Virus record (IMG/VR): IMGVR_UViG_3300024336_000018
Coordinates: 1-41,110 of that record
Source of the DNA: a virus
Strand: one strand, 5' to 3'
Length of the DNA: 41,110 nucleotides
The translations under genes were made by a program, and so were the position numbers. Below the pieces are notes generated by a model. That model saw nothing but the letters and a program-made list of their open reading frames with translations, searched no databases and had not been told where the DNA came from. Of the stretch, positions 7,145 through 15,021 are shown in pieces. Each line of letters begins with the position of its first letter. Position 1 is the first letter of the stretch.

Positions 7145-7969
7145 TTAGTCTTCTTGGGTGATGATCTTGTCAGGATTTTGATTCACATTTTGTTTATCAG
7201 AGTTAGCAATTATTTTATCATATATATCATGTACTCAGACTGCTACGTTTTCGGTTGATTTTCACTCGATCAATCTATTTTGTTTGAATGCTGTATCTAG
7301 GATATCTGATAATGCTTTCAGGTCACCGAAATGCTTTACGTTTATCTTATCTAGATTTGTTAGTATGATATTTTTTCATGTTGCTAATAGTTTTCAGTTG
7401 ATATTATATAGTTCATTAATTCAATCTACTTTGGGTAGTCATCATTCACTAACTGCTTTATTTACTGCATCTACATGTCTTCTTCATCTTTCAGACAATC
7501 TCCATTTTTCTGATTCAGTTATGTCAGGATTACTTATTTCTGCTAGTATTAAATTAGCTTTTTGCATTTCTTCTTTTAGTTTATCATTCTTTTCTTTTTG
7601 TGTTCATCTTCTTTTTTTACCTGATACTGATTCGAATAAAGCCTGGTTATCTGCTTTTACTTTTTCAGGATCTATTCCAACTGCTACCATAAAATCTCTA
7701 AATAGAGTATTATCTTTTATGATCATGGAAAATTGTTTTTTCCAATTCAATAGGTTTGTTCTAGAGACTGATGCTTTTGGATCGATTTCTAGGATATTAT
7801 TCTTTGCTAATTGTAGTGATTTATAGCTTTTTTTTCTGAATTCTCTTAGTGCTAGGAATAATGCAGAATTCTTTTTATATAGATATATTGCATTTTTATA
7901 TTGTTCTTCCTTTTTTTGGTTTTGCAATAGTTTAGCTTTAGAATTATATGGCTTAGTATTTCATGGCAT
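7145..7969 (-). CDS. possible small terminase or HTH DNA-binding protein (274 aa)
   Basis: The N-terminal half is basic and helical with 'ASVSRTNLLNWKKQF', a recognition-helix-like motif. The C-terminal part has 'FGDLKALSDILDTAFKQN' followed by 'GKSTEN', a pattern recalled from the ends of some phage small-terminase or terminase-associated proteins ('QRL..GQSTEN'). The missing small terminase makes this the best candidate, although it is far from terL. The gene needs many UGA-Gly codons. The ATG (Met-Pro-Gly) lies 22 bp from the tRNA. Confidence 0.5.
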
Positions 7970-7991
7970 AAATTTATAGTTAATTTTAATA

Positions 7992-8067
7992 TGGTCAGAG
8001 AGGCAGGACTCGAACCTGCAACTGCTCGAGTCCAAGACGAGACATCTACCAATTGATTTACTCTCTG
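7992..8067 (-). tRNA. tRNA-Pro (anticodon UGG), CCA encoded
   Basis: On the minus strand the cloverleaf folds as follows: 7-bp acceptor CAGAGAG/CTCTCTG, U8, A14, GG at 18-19, T-arm GCAGG-TTCGAGT-CCTGC, discriminator A73 and an encoded CCA. The anticodon loop CTTGGAC gives UGG. C1-G72, A73 and G35-G36 are proline identity features. The anticodon stem has a T-T mismatch at 31-39. It is the only tRNA found, and it is not the UCA-glycine tRNA needed to read UGA. Confidence 0.88.
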
Positions 8068-8103
8068 ATTAATAGGGACATAAATATCCCTGTTAAATGA
8101 TTT

Positions 8104-8364
8104 TTACTCTACTACTTCCCAATCTCACGCTAACATATCAGTTTGACTTGCTAACCAAGGCACTCTATCATATTCTACATCTCATTTATTACTAACAGCT
8201 CAAAATGGAGATACTGTATTTATGTAAATATAAGGTTTTGTCATTTTAGAATGAGTATCAGGAACTTGTAAAGTTATTTTATGATCTCAATTCCATCATG
8301 TTCTAGTTAGACTTTTTCATTCTTTAAGCATTTGTAATGCCCATCCAAAATTTGTTTCTATCAT
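8104..8364 (-). CDS. tad2: Tad2-like anti-Thoeris protein, DUF2829 (86 aa)
   Basis: The DUF2829 signature is clear: 'GWALQMLKEGKSLTRTGWNG' at residues 7-26, 'KPYIYINT' near 43-50 and 'VPWLASQTDMLAGDWEVVE' at the end. DUF2829 proteins include Tad2, which sequesters the cyclic-ADPR-type signal of Thoeris defence (established for other phages; inferred here). Three conserved glycines ('EGK', 'TGW', 'NGD') are UGA-coded. The start at 8364 fits the family length. A TTG-start extension up to 8535 is rejected because it runs through a structured RNA region. Confidence 0.85.
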
Positions 8365-8457
8365 TTTACTATAGTTAGTAATAAATTTTGCCCGAACGTG
8401 TATCCACATTCCTTTCAGGAGGACTTCCCATATTGCAATATTGGATTTCACATATAT

Positions 8458-8602
8458 AGCCAACAATCCTAGAGTGCTATTTGGCTCTACCGAAGTAGAG
8501 GTGGATCCCGAAGGACTTTGTTGAGTTATACCCAACTTCTAACTATCAATACTTAAAATAACTAAAATTTATGATAGCTAGAAGCTAGGGGCAACCTAGC
8601 TT
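8458..8602 (-). ncRNA. candidate structured RNA with two cUUCGg tetraloops
   Basis: Between the Tad2 gene and the coiled-coil gene lies a GC-richer stretch that folds, on the minus strand, into consecutive hairpins: AAGCTAGG/CCTAGCTT (8582-8602), TAGCTATCA/TGATAGTTA (8540-8548 with 8572-8580), GTTGGGT/ACTCAAC (8520-8536), GTCC-UUCG-GGAT (8505-8516), CTCTAC-UUCG-GTAGAG (8485-8500) and AGCCAA/TTGGCT (8458-8486). Further short stems continue toward 8390. The first hairpin followed by T-runs also looks like a plus-strand terminator, so strand is not certain; the UUCG loops favour minus. Confidence 0.6.
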
Positions 8603-8604
8603 TT

Positions 8605-9171
8605 TTATTTTTTGTTTTTGTTATACGCTTCAATTATTTTCTTCCAATTATGTTTATATTTTTTTATCATATGATTTCATATATTTTCAGATTCAACTAT
8701 ATGCATAAGAGCTTCAAATTTAGCTCTCCATTTTTCTCTAGCTTTTTCTTTATTATTTGAATCTACTTGTTCAGCTTTTAATTTAGCTCTTATACCACCT
8801 ACATATTCTTCATTTTCTTCTATTTGGTCTTCTAATAATCATATTTTTAATTGGGCATTTCTTGTATATTCATCTAATTTATTCTTATATCTTACTTCTT
8901 GATCATCAAATACTACTTGAGTATCTAATCATAATTGTTCTAGTTTTTCGATTTGAGTTCATAGTTTATCTATAGTTTCATTCTTACTCTCTATAAGCTG
9001 TATTTGAGCTTGTAATCTTTTCTTATAGTCATCTCTACTTTCTAGAGCTACTGTTTTTAATCTTTTTTCAGCTACTAATTCTTTTCTGAATCTATTTCAG
9101 TTCTTTTTTCATATAGCTATTACTGTAATCAGGATTGCTATATATAATCCTGAAATTATTATTAAGTTCAT
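8605..9171 (-). CDS. membrane-anchored coiled-coil protein (188 aa)
   Basis: An N-terminal span (residues 3-20, 'LIIISGLYIAILITVIAIG') is followed by about 150 residues of charged heptad-like helix ('LQAQIQLIESKNETIDKL', 'QLKIGLLEDQIEENEEYVGG'). This shape resembles inner-membrane spanins or other phage-encoded membrane coiled coils; the role is uncertain. Its ATG lies inside the 3' end of the YqaJ gene (10-bp overlap). Its stop codon merges with the hairpin that opens the RNA candidate downstream. Confidence 0.6.
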
Positions 9172-9890
9172 ACTTTATTGGTTAGTTCTAAAATATTTTC
9201 TTTCCAAACTTCTGAGAACACATCTAGTTTTACTAGAGTTTCGTTAATTTCTTTTTCATAATCTTCACGTTTAACGTTAATTATATGAATTCTAAGGTGT
9301 GGTAAGTACATATCAGGGTTGTAAGATATGAAATCCATTTCTTCAAGTGTTTCACATACTAAGAAGTTATGTATAAGTTGAGGCTCGTATTCTTCAGGTA
9401 TCTTATTGGAGTTTATGATCTTGATATGGTTTTTAGGTCCTGGGCATTTAATCTCGATAGATTTTCAGTAAATAGGGATTCTAGTTGATTCATCTTTTGG
9501 ATCTTCAAGTGTGAAGTTTGTTTCAATGAATCCATCAGGCGATAATCCTAGATATTTTCTAGTATCATGTATACAGAAGCCTATTTCTACTACTTTTTGT
9601 CAGGTTACTTTTTCATATTCTTCTCTTGCTAGAGGCTCAAATATGTTTCCACGTTCCATTGCATCATTTTTGAATCATTCAGTAAGTGGAGCCAAGTCTT
9701 CTGCCATCATTTCATTCATAAGAGTGACATATCCTGGGGCTCTAGTTTTATTAGATTTCCAATCTATTTTTTTAATTTTAGCATCATCCAATGGCATAGT
9801 TTTTAAAGCCTTTACTCTTGATCAAGTAATAGTTGCCTTTCTAACCTGAAGCCATTCAGGAGAGCCTTGGTTTACGTTATGTATTATCAT
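9162..9890 (-). CDS. YqaJ-family viral exonuclease (242 aa)
   Basis: A PD-(D/E)XK 5'-3' exonuclease of the YqaJ/lambda-exo type that resects double-stranded ends for the annealing protein. Motifs in order: 'GSPEWLQVRKATITGSR' (9-25), 'ERGNIFEPLAREEYE' (79-93), 'LGLSPDGF' (114-121, catalytic Asp) and 'SIEIKCPGP' (144-152, catalytic Glu and Lys). Length is typical. UGA codes the conserved Gly in 'TITGSR'. With the RecT-like gene encoded upstream it forms a Red-type pair. Confidence 0.92.
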
Positions 9891-9901
9891 TTTAGGTTAG
9901 T

Positions 9902-10282
9902 TTATTTTTCTAATAAGTCTTCTACATTTTTACTTTTCAGTATATGTTTTTCAGTTTGGTTTAATAATTGCTCCATCCATTTTTTCAGGACTTCTTTATC
10001 TGATTCATCTCATGCATTTACATGGATTTTTTGTTCCATGATCGGTTTATCTGTTTCTTCAATTATAATATGTTCTATCATATGTGTATAGCTAATTGTT
10101 TTAGCTCATCATGTTGGTAGCATTATGCTTTCATTAACTTGAAGTTGTTGCATTTTCATAAGCTCAAATTCTTCATCTGTTAATTTTATAGTAATATCTA
10201 TTTTCAAGTCTTCTCATACAGTTATTTCTCTAGGATGAGATACAAATATATGATATTGTTTTAATATTTCTTTATTAGTCAT
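9902..10282 (-). CDS. hypothetical protein (126 aa)
   Basis: Lies between the exonuclease and the NUMOD1-like gene, overlapping the latter by 22 bp. Beta-like start ('PREITVGEDLKIDITIKLTDEEFELM'), then a helical C-terminal third ('VLKKWMEQLLNQTEKHILK'). No family is recognised. Its place between the two recombination genes suggests a helper role in recombination or replication (inference only). Confidence 0.6.
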
Positions 10283-10497
10283 CTTCAATGTGGTTTAAAT
10301 ATAAATTGTTTTCTGTAGACCGAGTCTTCTACTTCGGATATTTTTTTAGATATACTTGACATACCCACTCAAAATTTTTCAGCTAATTCTCAAACAGAGT
10401 TGTATGTTTTAATAAACTTTCAGTTCTTATCATAAACATCTATTTTTTTATTATTCTTTCCTTTTAGCGAGGCTATATATTCAGGTCTATCCTTCAT
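10261..10497 (-). CDS. NUMOD1-like DNA-binding protein (78 aa)
   Basis: 'IDVYDKNGKFIKTYNSVGEL', then 'FGVGMSSISKKI' and 'RKQFIFK', is the NUMOD1 layout: a beta hairpin plus helix-turn-helix ending in a short strand. NUMOD1 normally forms the DNA-binding tail of homing endonucleases; here it stands alone. It resembles the C-terminus of the phage's own homing endonuclease at 34379-34912 ('YTKTGKFIKTWESM...'). It could be a remnant or a stand-alone regulator. It overlaps the RecT-like gene by 11 bp. Confidence 0.65.
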
Positions 10498-11224
10498 TTT
10501 TTTCAAATTTATCAGTTATAGTATTTTGTATTTCTACTTCATTTGGAGCTTCTATACTAGGTTGAGTTTCAGTTACAGCTTCTTCGTATGTAGTAAGTCA
10601 ACTCATTACTTCAGGGCATAAGAATTTCATTCATTGTCTTATAGCTTTATATCTAAGCATTAGATGTGGTTGATCTTTCCAAGGTCAGAATGATTTTACC
10701 CATCATGCGTTTTTAGCTTGTTCTATTTTAAATGTTTCAGTTATTTCTCAGTTATCTCATGAAATTTTCACTTCACAAATATTAGCATCAGTTTTTATAA
10801 ATTCTATTTTATATCCTGCTTTAGTAAGTTGTGATATCATTACTTCTCAATATATAATCATTTTACCATTTACATATCAGATTCATTGTAATGCTTCGAA
10901 CATTGACATTCACATTTGTTTTCCCATTTGAACTGTCATCATAGCTTGTGCTTCGGATAATCCTTTTGGTAATGCTCATCCATCTGAATAATACTTGATT
11001 TGAGTTTTCAGGTCTTCAAATGATTTTAGTTCTAATGATAGTATTTTTTCTTTATTAGCTATTGCTATTGCTTTTTCATTTGCTTTTTCTTCAGCCCATT
11101 TTTCAGCTTTTTCTCTAAGTTCAATTTTAGTCTGTTCAATTTTTTCTTCAGCTAACATATCTACCAAGTCATCTTGACTAGGTCCATCTGAAGCTGTTTC
11201 AAGAGTTTCTTTAGTTGGAGTCAT
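10487..11224 (-). CDS. RecT-like single-strand annealing protein (245 aa)
   Basis: An N-terminal acidic, helical region (1-75) is followed by a RecT/Bet-like core: 'KGLSEAQAMMTVQMGKQMGM', 'EALQGIGYVNGKMIIYGEVM', 'AKNAGWVKSF', 'WKDQPHLMLRYKAIRQGMKF' and 'PEVMSGLTTYEEA'. The GI..I-G.....L-M and W....MLR..A...R features match phage recombination proteins of this type. It should bind 3' single strands left by the YqaJ exonuclease. It ends with a polar tail and is translationally coupled to its neighbours. Confidence 0.85.
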
Positions 11225-11388
11225 TATTTTTTACGTTTATTTTTAAAATGTTTTTTTAATATATATAGGAAATAATCTGATTGAGTTTTGAAGTCAGCCA
11301 TTTCTAGTGTCATTTGGTCAGTAATATTACTTTTTTTTAATCTGATCCAAATTCTAATATCAGGTTGCTTCTTGTCTATCGAGTTCAT
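11224..11388 (-). CDS. small basic hypothetical protein (54 aa)
   Basis: Has a helical middle ('ITDQMTLEMADFKTQSDYFLY') and a basic tail ('KKHFKNKRKK'). The stop overlaps the RecT-like ATG as TAATG, so the two are coupled. It lacks UGA codons. It could be a small DNA-binding or regulatory protein; no family. Confidence 0.55.
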   Translation of the reverse strand: MNSIDKKQPDIRIWIRLKKSNITDQMTLEMADFKTQSDYFLYILKKHFKNKRKK

Positions 11389-11545
11389 CACTTTCTTTAT
11401 TTATTAAATATTGTTTTAGTTCATCTATTACACTCGTAGCATAATCATATCATGCATTGAATTCTTTTCACCTATTCCCCTTATTCATTTTAAGGTGTGT
11501 TAGCAGTTCATATTGTATGAATGCGATTTTTTGATTATCACTCAT
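11354..11545 (-). CDS. hypothetical protein (63 aa)
   Basis: A helical, charged ORF ('NQKIAFIQYELLTHLKMNKG', 'SVIDELKQYLINKESDELD') with three UGA-Gly codons. It overlaps the downstream 54-aa gene by 35 bp and couples by TAATG to the lysozyme-like ORF upstream. Unknown function. Confidence 0.5.
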
Positions 11546-11889
11546 TAGTTTTTATTATAATAGGCTAATACGTTATTAAGCCAGGCTTCTGCTCTATCAT
11601 TTCAGCTATATCTTTTTGCCTTTTCTAGATTAGGTAATCATCCATAGTAGCTAGTCCATATTCTTTTGAAGTCCTTATAGGAATCTTCTTTTGTATTATA
11701 ATACTTGAACTCTCTAGGTCAGTTTACCCATGTCATGATTCAGAAGCAATTATTCCTATTTGCTGATCATCATTTAGTACATCACACAGTTTCATGATTT
11801 GCGACTGCTCTTGCTAATTTATCTATATCAATAGTTTCTTCTCTTTTCGGAGGCTCTACTTTACATGTATTGCGAACCTTTCTTCTAGG
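11545..11889 (-). CDS. lysozyme-like peptidoglycan hydrolase ORF lacking a start codon
   Basis: The open frame of 114 codons ends at 11545-11547. It carries 'LARAVANHETVGCTKGG' (probable catalytic Glu), 'NNCFGIMTW', 'EDSYKDFKRIW', 'YYGGLP' and 'YSGNDRAEAWLNNVLAYY', a pattern I associate with lysozyme/transglycosylase-fold hydrolases of CPR bacteria and their phages. There is no ATG, GTG or TTG before the catalytic part; the frame opens directly after a TAA at 11890-11892. The upstream membrane/coiled-coil ORF overlaps it by about 30 bp one frame off, so a -1 frameshift would give an anchored endolysin. It could also be a mutation or an assembly error. Confidence 0.55.
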
Positions 11890-12209
11890 TTAGTTTCACA
11901 TTCTTCTTCTTCTCATATAATCTTCTTTTTTATACATCTTGTCTTCCATATTGCTTGTTCTTTTCTAGCCTTACTTTCTGCTTCTAGTTTTCAGTATGCT
12001 ATTGCATTTACTTCAGCTTTTTTAAGGTCTATCTCATCAAGTTCTATTTGAGATGGTTTCTCTAGTTCATCTATCTGCATTTGATATTGGATAATCTCTT
12101 TGTGAGCATTTTCCAGGTTCATGCTATTAGTGTAACTATTATATCATATTGCTAGTCAGGTGACTAGTAGGATTGATAATACCCCTAGGTTTCTTTTGCT
12201 CATAATCAT
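11856..12209 (-). CDS. signal-anchor plus coiled-coil protein, likely N-terminal part of the endolysin (117 aa)
   Basis: Starts at ATG 12209 (or 12203). It has a hydrophobic segment 'LGVLSILLVTGLAIGYN' and then a charged helix with Lys, Glu and two Cys ('CIKKKIIGEEEEC') running to a TAG at 11856-11858. No catalytic motif is present. Its 3' end overlaps the lysozyme-like ORF in the -1 frame, and the combined product (anchor, stalk, lysozyme) would be a sensible lytic enzyme. It is the first gene leftward of the 12.2 kb divergent promoter region. Confidence 0.55.
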
Positions 12210-12255
12210 TAGGTTAGTAATATAAAGTATATAAGCATTATCATATTATCTAATT

Positions 12256-12270
12256 TTGACAGATAGTCAA
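12256..12270. promoter_or_regulatory. palindromic operator between divergent operons
   Basis: TTGAC-AGATA-GTCAA is a perfect 5-bp inverted repeat in the gap between the leftward (12209) and rightward (12453) genes. Both arms look like -35 boxes: leftward TTGACT is followed by TATGAT about 19 bp on, and rightward TTGACA by an AT-rich stretch. A dimeric regulator here could switch both operons. No adjacent repressor gene was recognised. Confidence 0.45.
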
Positions 12271-12325
12271 CACTTTCTTTTACTTAATTATTTGCGTTCT
12301 TTATTTTTTTAAGTATTCTTTGAAT

Positions 12326-12426
12326 GTCTAAAACTTTTATATATAATTGGTAGTGGAGAAGAAGTTTCAATCAATGAAGTTTTAGACGACTACATACTAC
12401 TAAGTATATATTTGTTTGAAGCTTCT
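12326..12426 (+). promoter_or_regulatory. interleaved inverted repeats (possible pseudoknot leader) before the HNH gene
   Basis: Arm a GTCTAAAACTT (12326-12336) pairs perfectly with a' AAGTTTTAGAC (12377-12387). Arm b AGAAGTTTCAA (12360-12370) pairs with b' TTGAAGCTTCT (12416-12426; 11 pairs, one G-U). The order a-b-a'-b' is that of an H-type pseudoknot. It ends 26 nt before the ATG of the HNH gene. Parts of b and a' are alike, so alternative folds are possible. Confidence 0.5.
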
Positions 12427-12452
12427 TTTCTGTTTATTAACCCTATTTTTAT

Positions 12453-13181
12453 ATGTCTAGAAATATAATAAAACCTAAATTAAGGTTTCAAATACTTAAT
12501 AGAGATAACTTTGAGTGTCAATATTGTTGATTAAAGGCAGGGAATGGAATACATTTACAAATTGACCATAAGATTCCTGTTAAAAAATGATGAGACAATA
12601 GTTTAGATAATTTAATAACTTCTTGTTTTGAATGTAATATATGAAAATGAGCAAACAATATAGAAGATATAAAAGAAGATTTATATAAAACTGTAATAAA
12701 CCAGAATACAAAGCTTCATATTGATTTATTTTTTAAATGGTGGAATGAAAAGCGATTTTCAAAAATAGATAAAAATACAATAGCTTTATTAAGTATACTT
12801 CATACTGAATCATTATGAGGAGATAATTACAGAATATATCTTAGTTACGACCCAATAAATAAATATAACAAATCTTTAATAGAATTAGAAAAAGATTTTA
12901 AGTTATGATGAGAATATTGTCAGGAATTATTAAGTATAATGGAATGACCTTTATGAACTAATCATAATATGACTAATGAAATTGATTTATTTTTTGAAGA
13001 ATCCTTGCTGAATAACAATATACGGAGAGCTGAAGCTATTGAAAATATGTCTTACAGATTAAATTTTGAATTAACAAAAGAATTATATCAACTATATATA
13101 GATTGAGAGATTAAAAACTCATATAGTATTCAGAAATTTTCTTATTTCTTTAATGAAGTTAAACAATGACTCAAAGAGTAA
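12453..13181 (+). CDS. HNH endonuclease-like protein (242 aa)
   Basis: The N-terminal zinc-HNH domain reads 'FECQYCGL' (C22, C25), 'LQIDHKIPVKKGGDNSLDNL' (D38-H39) and 'CFECNIGKG' (C58, C61), a complete HNH with two zinc CxxC pairs. Residues 80-242 are helical and unassigned. UGA encodes both glycines of 'KKGGDNS', strong evidence for the code. It is the first gene of the rightward early block and overlaps the replisome organizer by 16 bp. It could be a homing enzyme or a working part of replication initiation. Confidence 0.88.
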
Positions 13182-14032
13182 TAAATGATTCATTTTGGAC
13201 AGACCCTTATATAGAAGAGTTAACATCAGATGAAAAGTTAATTTTTTTATATCTTATATCTAATCCTTTATGTAATATAGCGTGATTATATGAAATAAGA
13301 AGTAAAAGAATATCATATGAAACTTGAATTTCTATAAGTTTTGTGGATAAAATTTTAGATAAGTTACTATTAGGGGGTAAAATCTTTAGGGTTAAAGATT
13401 GGATTTTGATGGTCAACTTTCTAAAGAATCAAAACATAGATAATCCTAGCGTTCGTACAGGGGTCAATAGAATTATAAAGGCATCTCCAAGCTATTTTTG
13501 GGAGGCTCTAGGGAGGGTGTATGGAGAGTGTGTAGACGCTCCGACATACTTAACTTTACTTAACTTAACTTTACTTAACTTTACTTTACTTAACTCTACC
13601 TCAACTTTACTTTCAGAAAATAAACCTTCAAATTTTTCAAATTTCAAGGAAGAGAGTTTTGAGTATTCTATTTCTAAAATTTTTCTTCAGGATTTAATAA
13701 ACAGACAAGTCGCTTCTGTTCTTTATTCACTTAAGACTAAGTCAGAGGATGATATTATACAGATTTGGGCTTCTGAGGTTAGTAGAATGCTAAGAGTAGA
13801 TAAACTTACTCCTGATCAAGTTAGATATGTGGTTGAATTTACCATACAGGATGATTTTCGGTCTACTGTTATTTTATCTATGATGAAGTTCAGGAAGAAG
13901 AATAGTGACAAGATTCCTTATTTTGTGGTTATTATCTGAAAAATTAAGGATTCATGATGATTTGAAAAGGATATTGATTCTATGACCTGAGAAGAAGCTA
14001 TCGCAGAAGCGAAGAAAAAATGATTACTTTAG
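13166..14032 (+). CDS. replisome organizer / DnaD-like replication initiator (288 aa)
   Basis: The N-terminal part 'SFWTDPYIEELTSDEKLIFLYLISNPLCNIAGLYEI' and 'VDKILDKLLLGGKIFRVKDWILMVNF' matches the winged-helix domain of phage replisome organizers, which bind origin DNA and recruit the helicase loader. Residues 128-148 are an internal TLLN repeat encoded by 15-bp iterons. The C-terminal 'LTPDQVRYVVEFTIQDDFR' region is helical. Early part uses GGT/GGG and TGA mixed. No phage polymerase or helicase gene was seen, so it would load host machinery (inference). Confidence 0.82.
13550..13594 (+). repeat. three 15-bp direct repeats inside the replisome organizer gene (candidate ori)
   Basis: TTAACTTTACTTAAC occurs at 13550-13564 and 13565-13579, and with one change at 13580-13594; partial copies extend to about 13614. 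They keep the reading frame (TLLN repeats). Iterons inside the initiator gene mark the replication origin in lambda O and lactococcal replisome organizers (known), so the same is inferred here. Confidence 0.6.
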
Positions 14033-14049
14033 TTTTATAAATATAAATT

Positions 14050-14502
14050 ATGTGAGTTTGATTAAAAATAGCCAAATATAAGGCTATTGTGAAAGATTTA
14101 GATTGAAAGAGCTACTCTCCATACCCAATAACTGAGGAAGAGTATGCTAAATTAAAACTTGCTAGAGCTTGAAATAAGCCATTTGTATGGATCCATGACA
14201 TTGAGGATAATAAGGTTCGTGAGATTAATCCACGTGAAATTAAGCAATTTATTCCTATTACCAATGCATCTGAGAGTTCATATTCTGTTTCTAGACGTTG
14301 GATATGTAATTTCTGAAGACGTCATCCATTACATATGCAATGAGCTTGTGAATGTGCGAAAGAGCAGTTCATTAGTTCTTATACATACTGGGATAGGCTG
14401 AGAGATATGGGATTTAAAATAAATTATGCGAGTGATATTACTCAGGAAATGATTGATAGATATGATTCGGAGTTTTGAAAAAGGGATTTAAATGAAACCT
14501 AA
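14050..14502 (+). CDS. hypothetical zinc-binding protein (150 aa)
   Basis: Begins Met-Gly-Val-Gly (two UGA). It contains 'WICNFGRRHPLHMQGACECAKEQF', a Cys/His cluster (C-x-H-x-H-C-x-C) that could bind zinc, then 'SYTYWDRLRDMGFKINYAS'. It lies 17 bp after the replisome organizer, where phages often place helicase loaders or ssDNA-binding proteins, but no P-loop or OB fold is visible. Function unknown. Confidence 0.6.
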
Positions 14503-14602
14503 GGCTTAGAAAATTCACACAGGTATATTCTATCCATTTTAGACTTAATGTTCCAAAAAACAGCCAAAGAGTTCCATATTTTTATATTTTAATCTTAGTT
14601 CG

Positions 14603-15019
14603 ATGAACAATAAAATACTTAATCTTAGAAAATTACTAAATAAGAGAAAATTACCATGTTGAAATTGTTGGGAATGTTGTTGAGTGATTATTTTTAGTAA
14701 AGATGAACTCAAAGAAATGACAAAATCTTTGAAAAAACAATGATTACATTCTCCTCCTAACTGAAAGTGAAACAAATATTGTGAATACTTGACTTCGGAG
14801 TGAAAATGTAGTGTTTATAATTCTAGACCAATAATTTGTCGTTGATTTTGACAAATAGATTTAGATTCATTAAAATGTCCTAAGAAAGTATTTAGTAATT
14901 TAATTGTTCAGCCTAATGAGATGAAGCAATATCGTACTCAAGTCATGAAAGACTGAATAATGAATAAAAATGCAGATTCTATTTTATGATCCATAGATTG
15001 AATATTTAATAATATATAA
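14603..15019 (+). CDS. YkgJ-family CxxCxxCC protein (138 aa)
   Basis: Cysteines at residues 19, 22, 25 and 26 ('CGNCWECCG'), then C60, C69 and C79 in 'KYCEYLTSEGKCSVYNSRPIICRGFG', form the PF03692 pattern, a zinc/iron-chelating domain of unclear biochemical role. The 'SVYxxRPxxCR' ending is very characteristic. Over ten UGA codons are read as Gly. It stands in the early block, about 100 bp after the previous gene. Confidence 0.82.
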
Positions 15020-15021
15020 TT

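Noticed and set aside
8365-8535. TTG-started N-terminal extension of the Tad2 gene
   Set aside because: It runs through the hairpin-rich RNA region, has atypical composition, and DUF2829 proteins normally begin near the GxAL motif.
8582-8615. Plus-strand intrinsic terminator
   Set aside because: The 8-bp stem and T-runs fit one well, but no plus-strand gene precedes it; the T-run is also the end of the minus-strand coiled-coil gene. Left as an uncertainty on RNA strand, not called.
11925-11931. Classic -1 slippery heptamer A_AAA_AAG in the anchor ORF upstream of the lysozyme frame
   Set aside because: It is in the right phase, but a -1 shift there meets UAA at 11890-11892 after about 11 codons, before the lysozyme frame opens. 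It cannot by itself produce the fusion.
12326-12426. HEARO/OMEGA RNA with an IscB-like nuclease
   Set aside because: The leader is too short and the HNH protein lacks the RuvC and bridge-helix parts of IscB.
13550-13614. CRISPR array
   Set aside because: The 15-bp repeats are directly adjacent without spacers and lie inside a coding frame.
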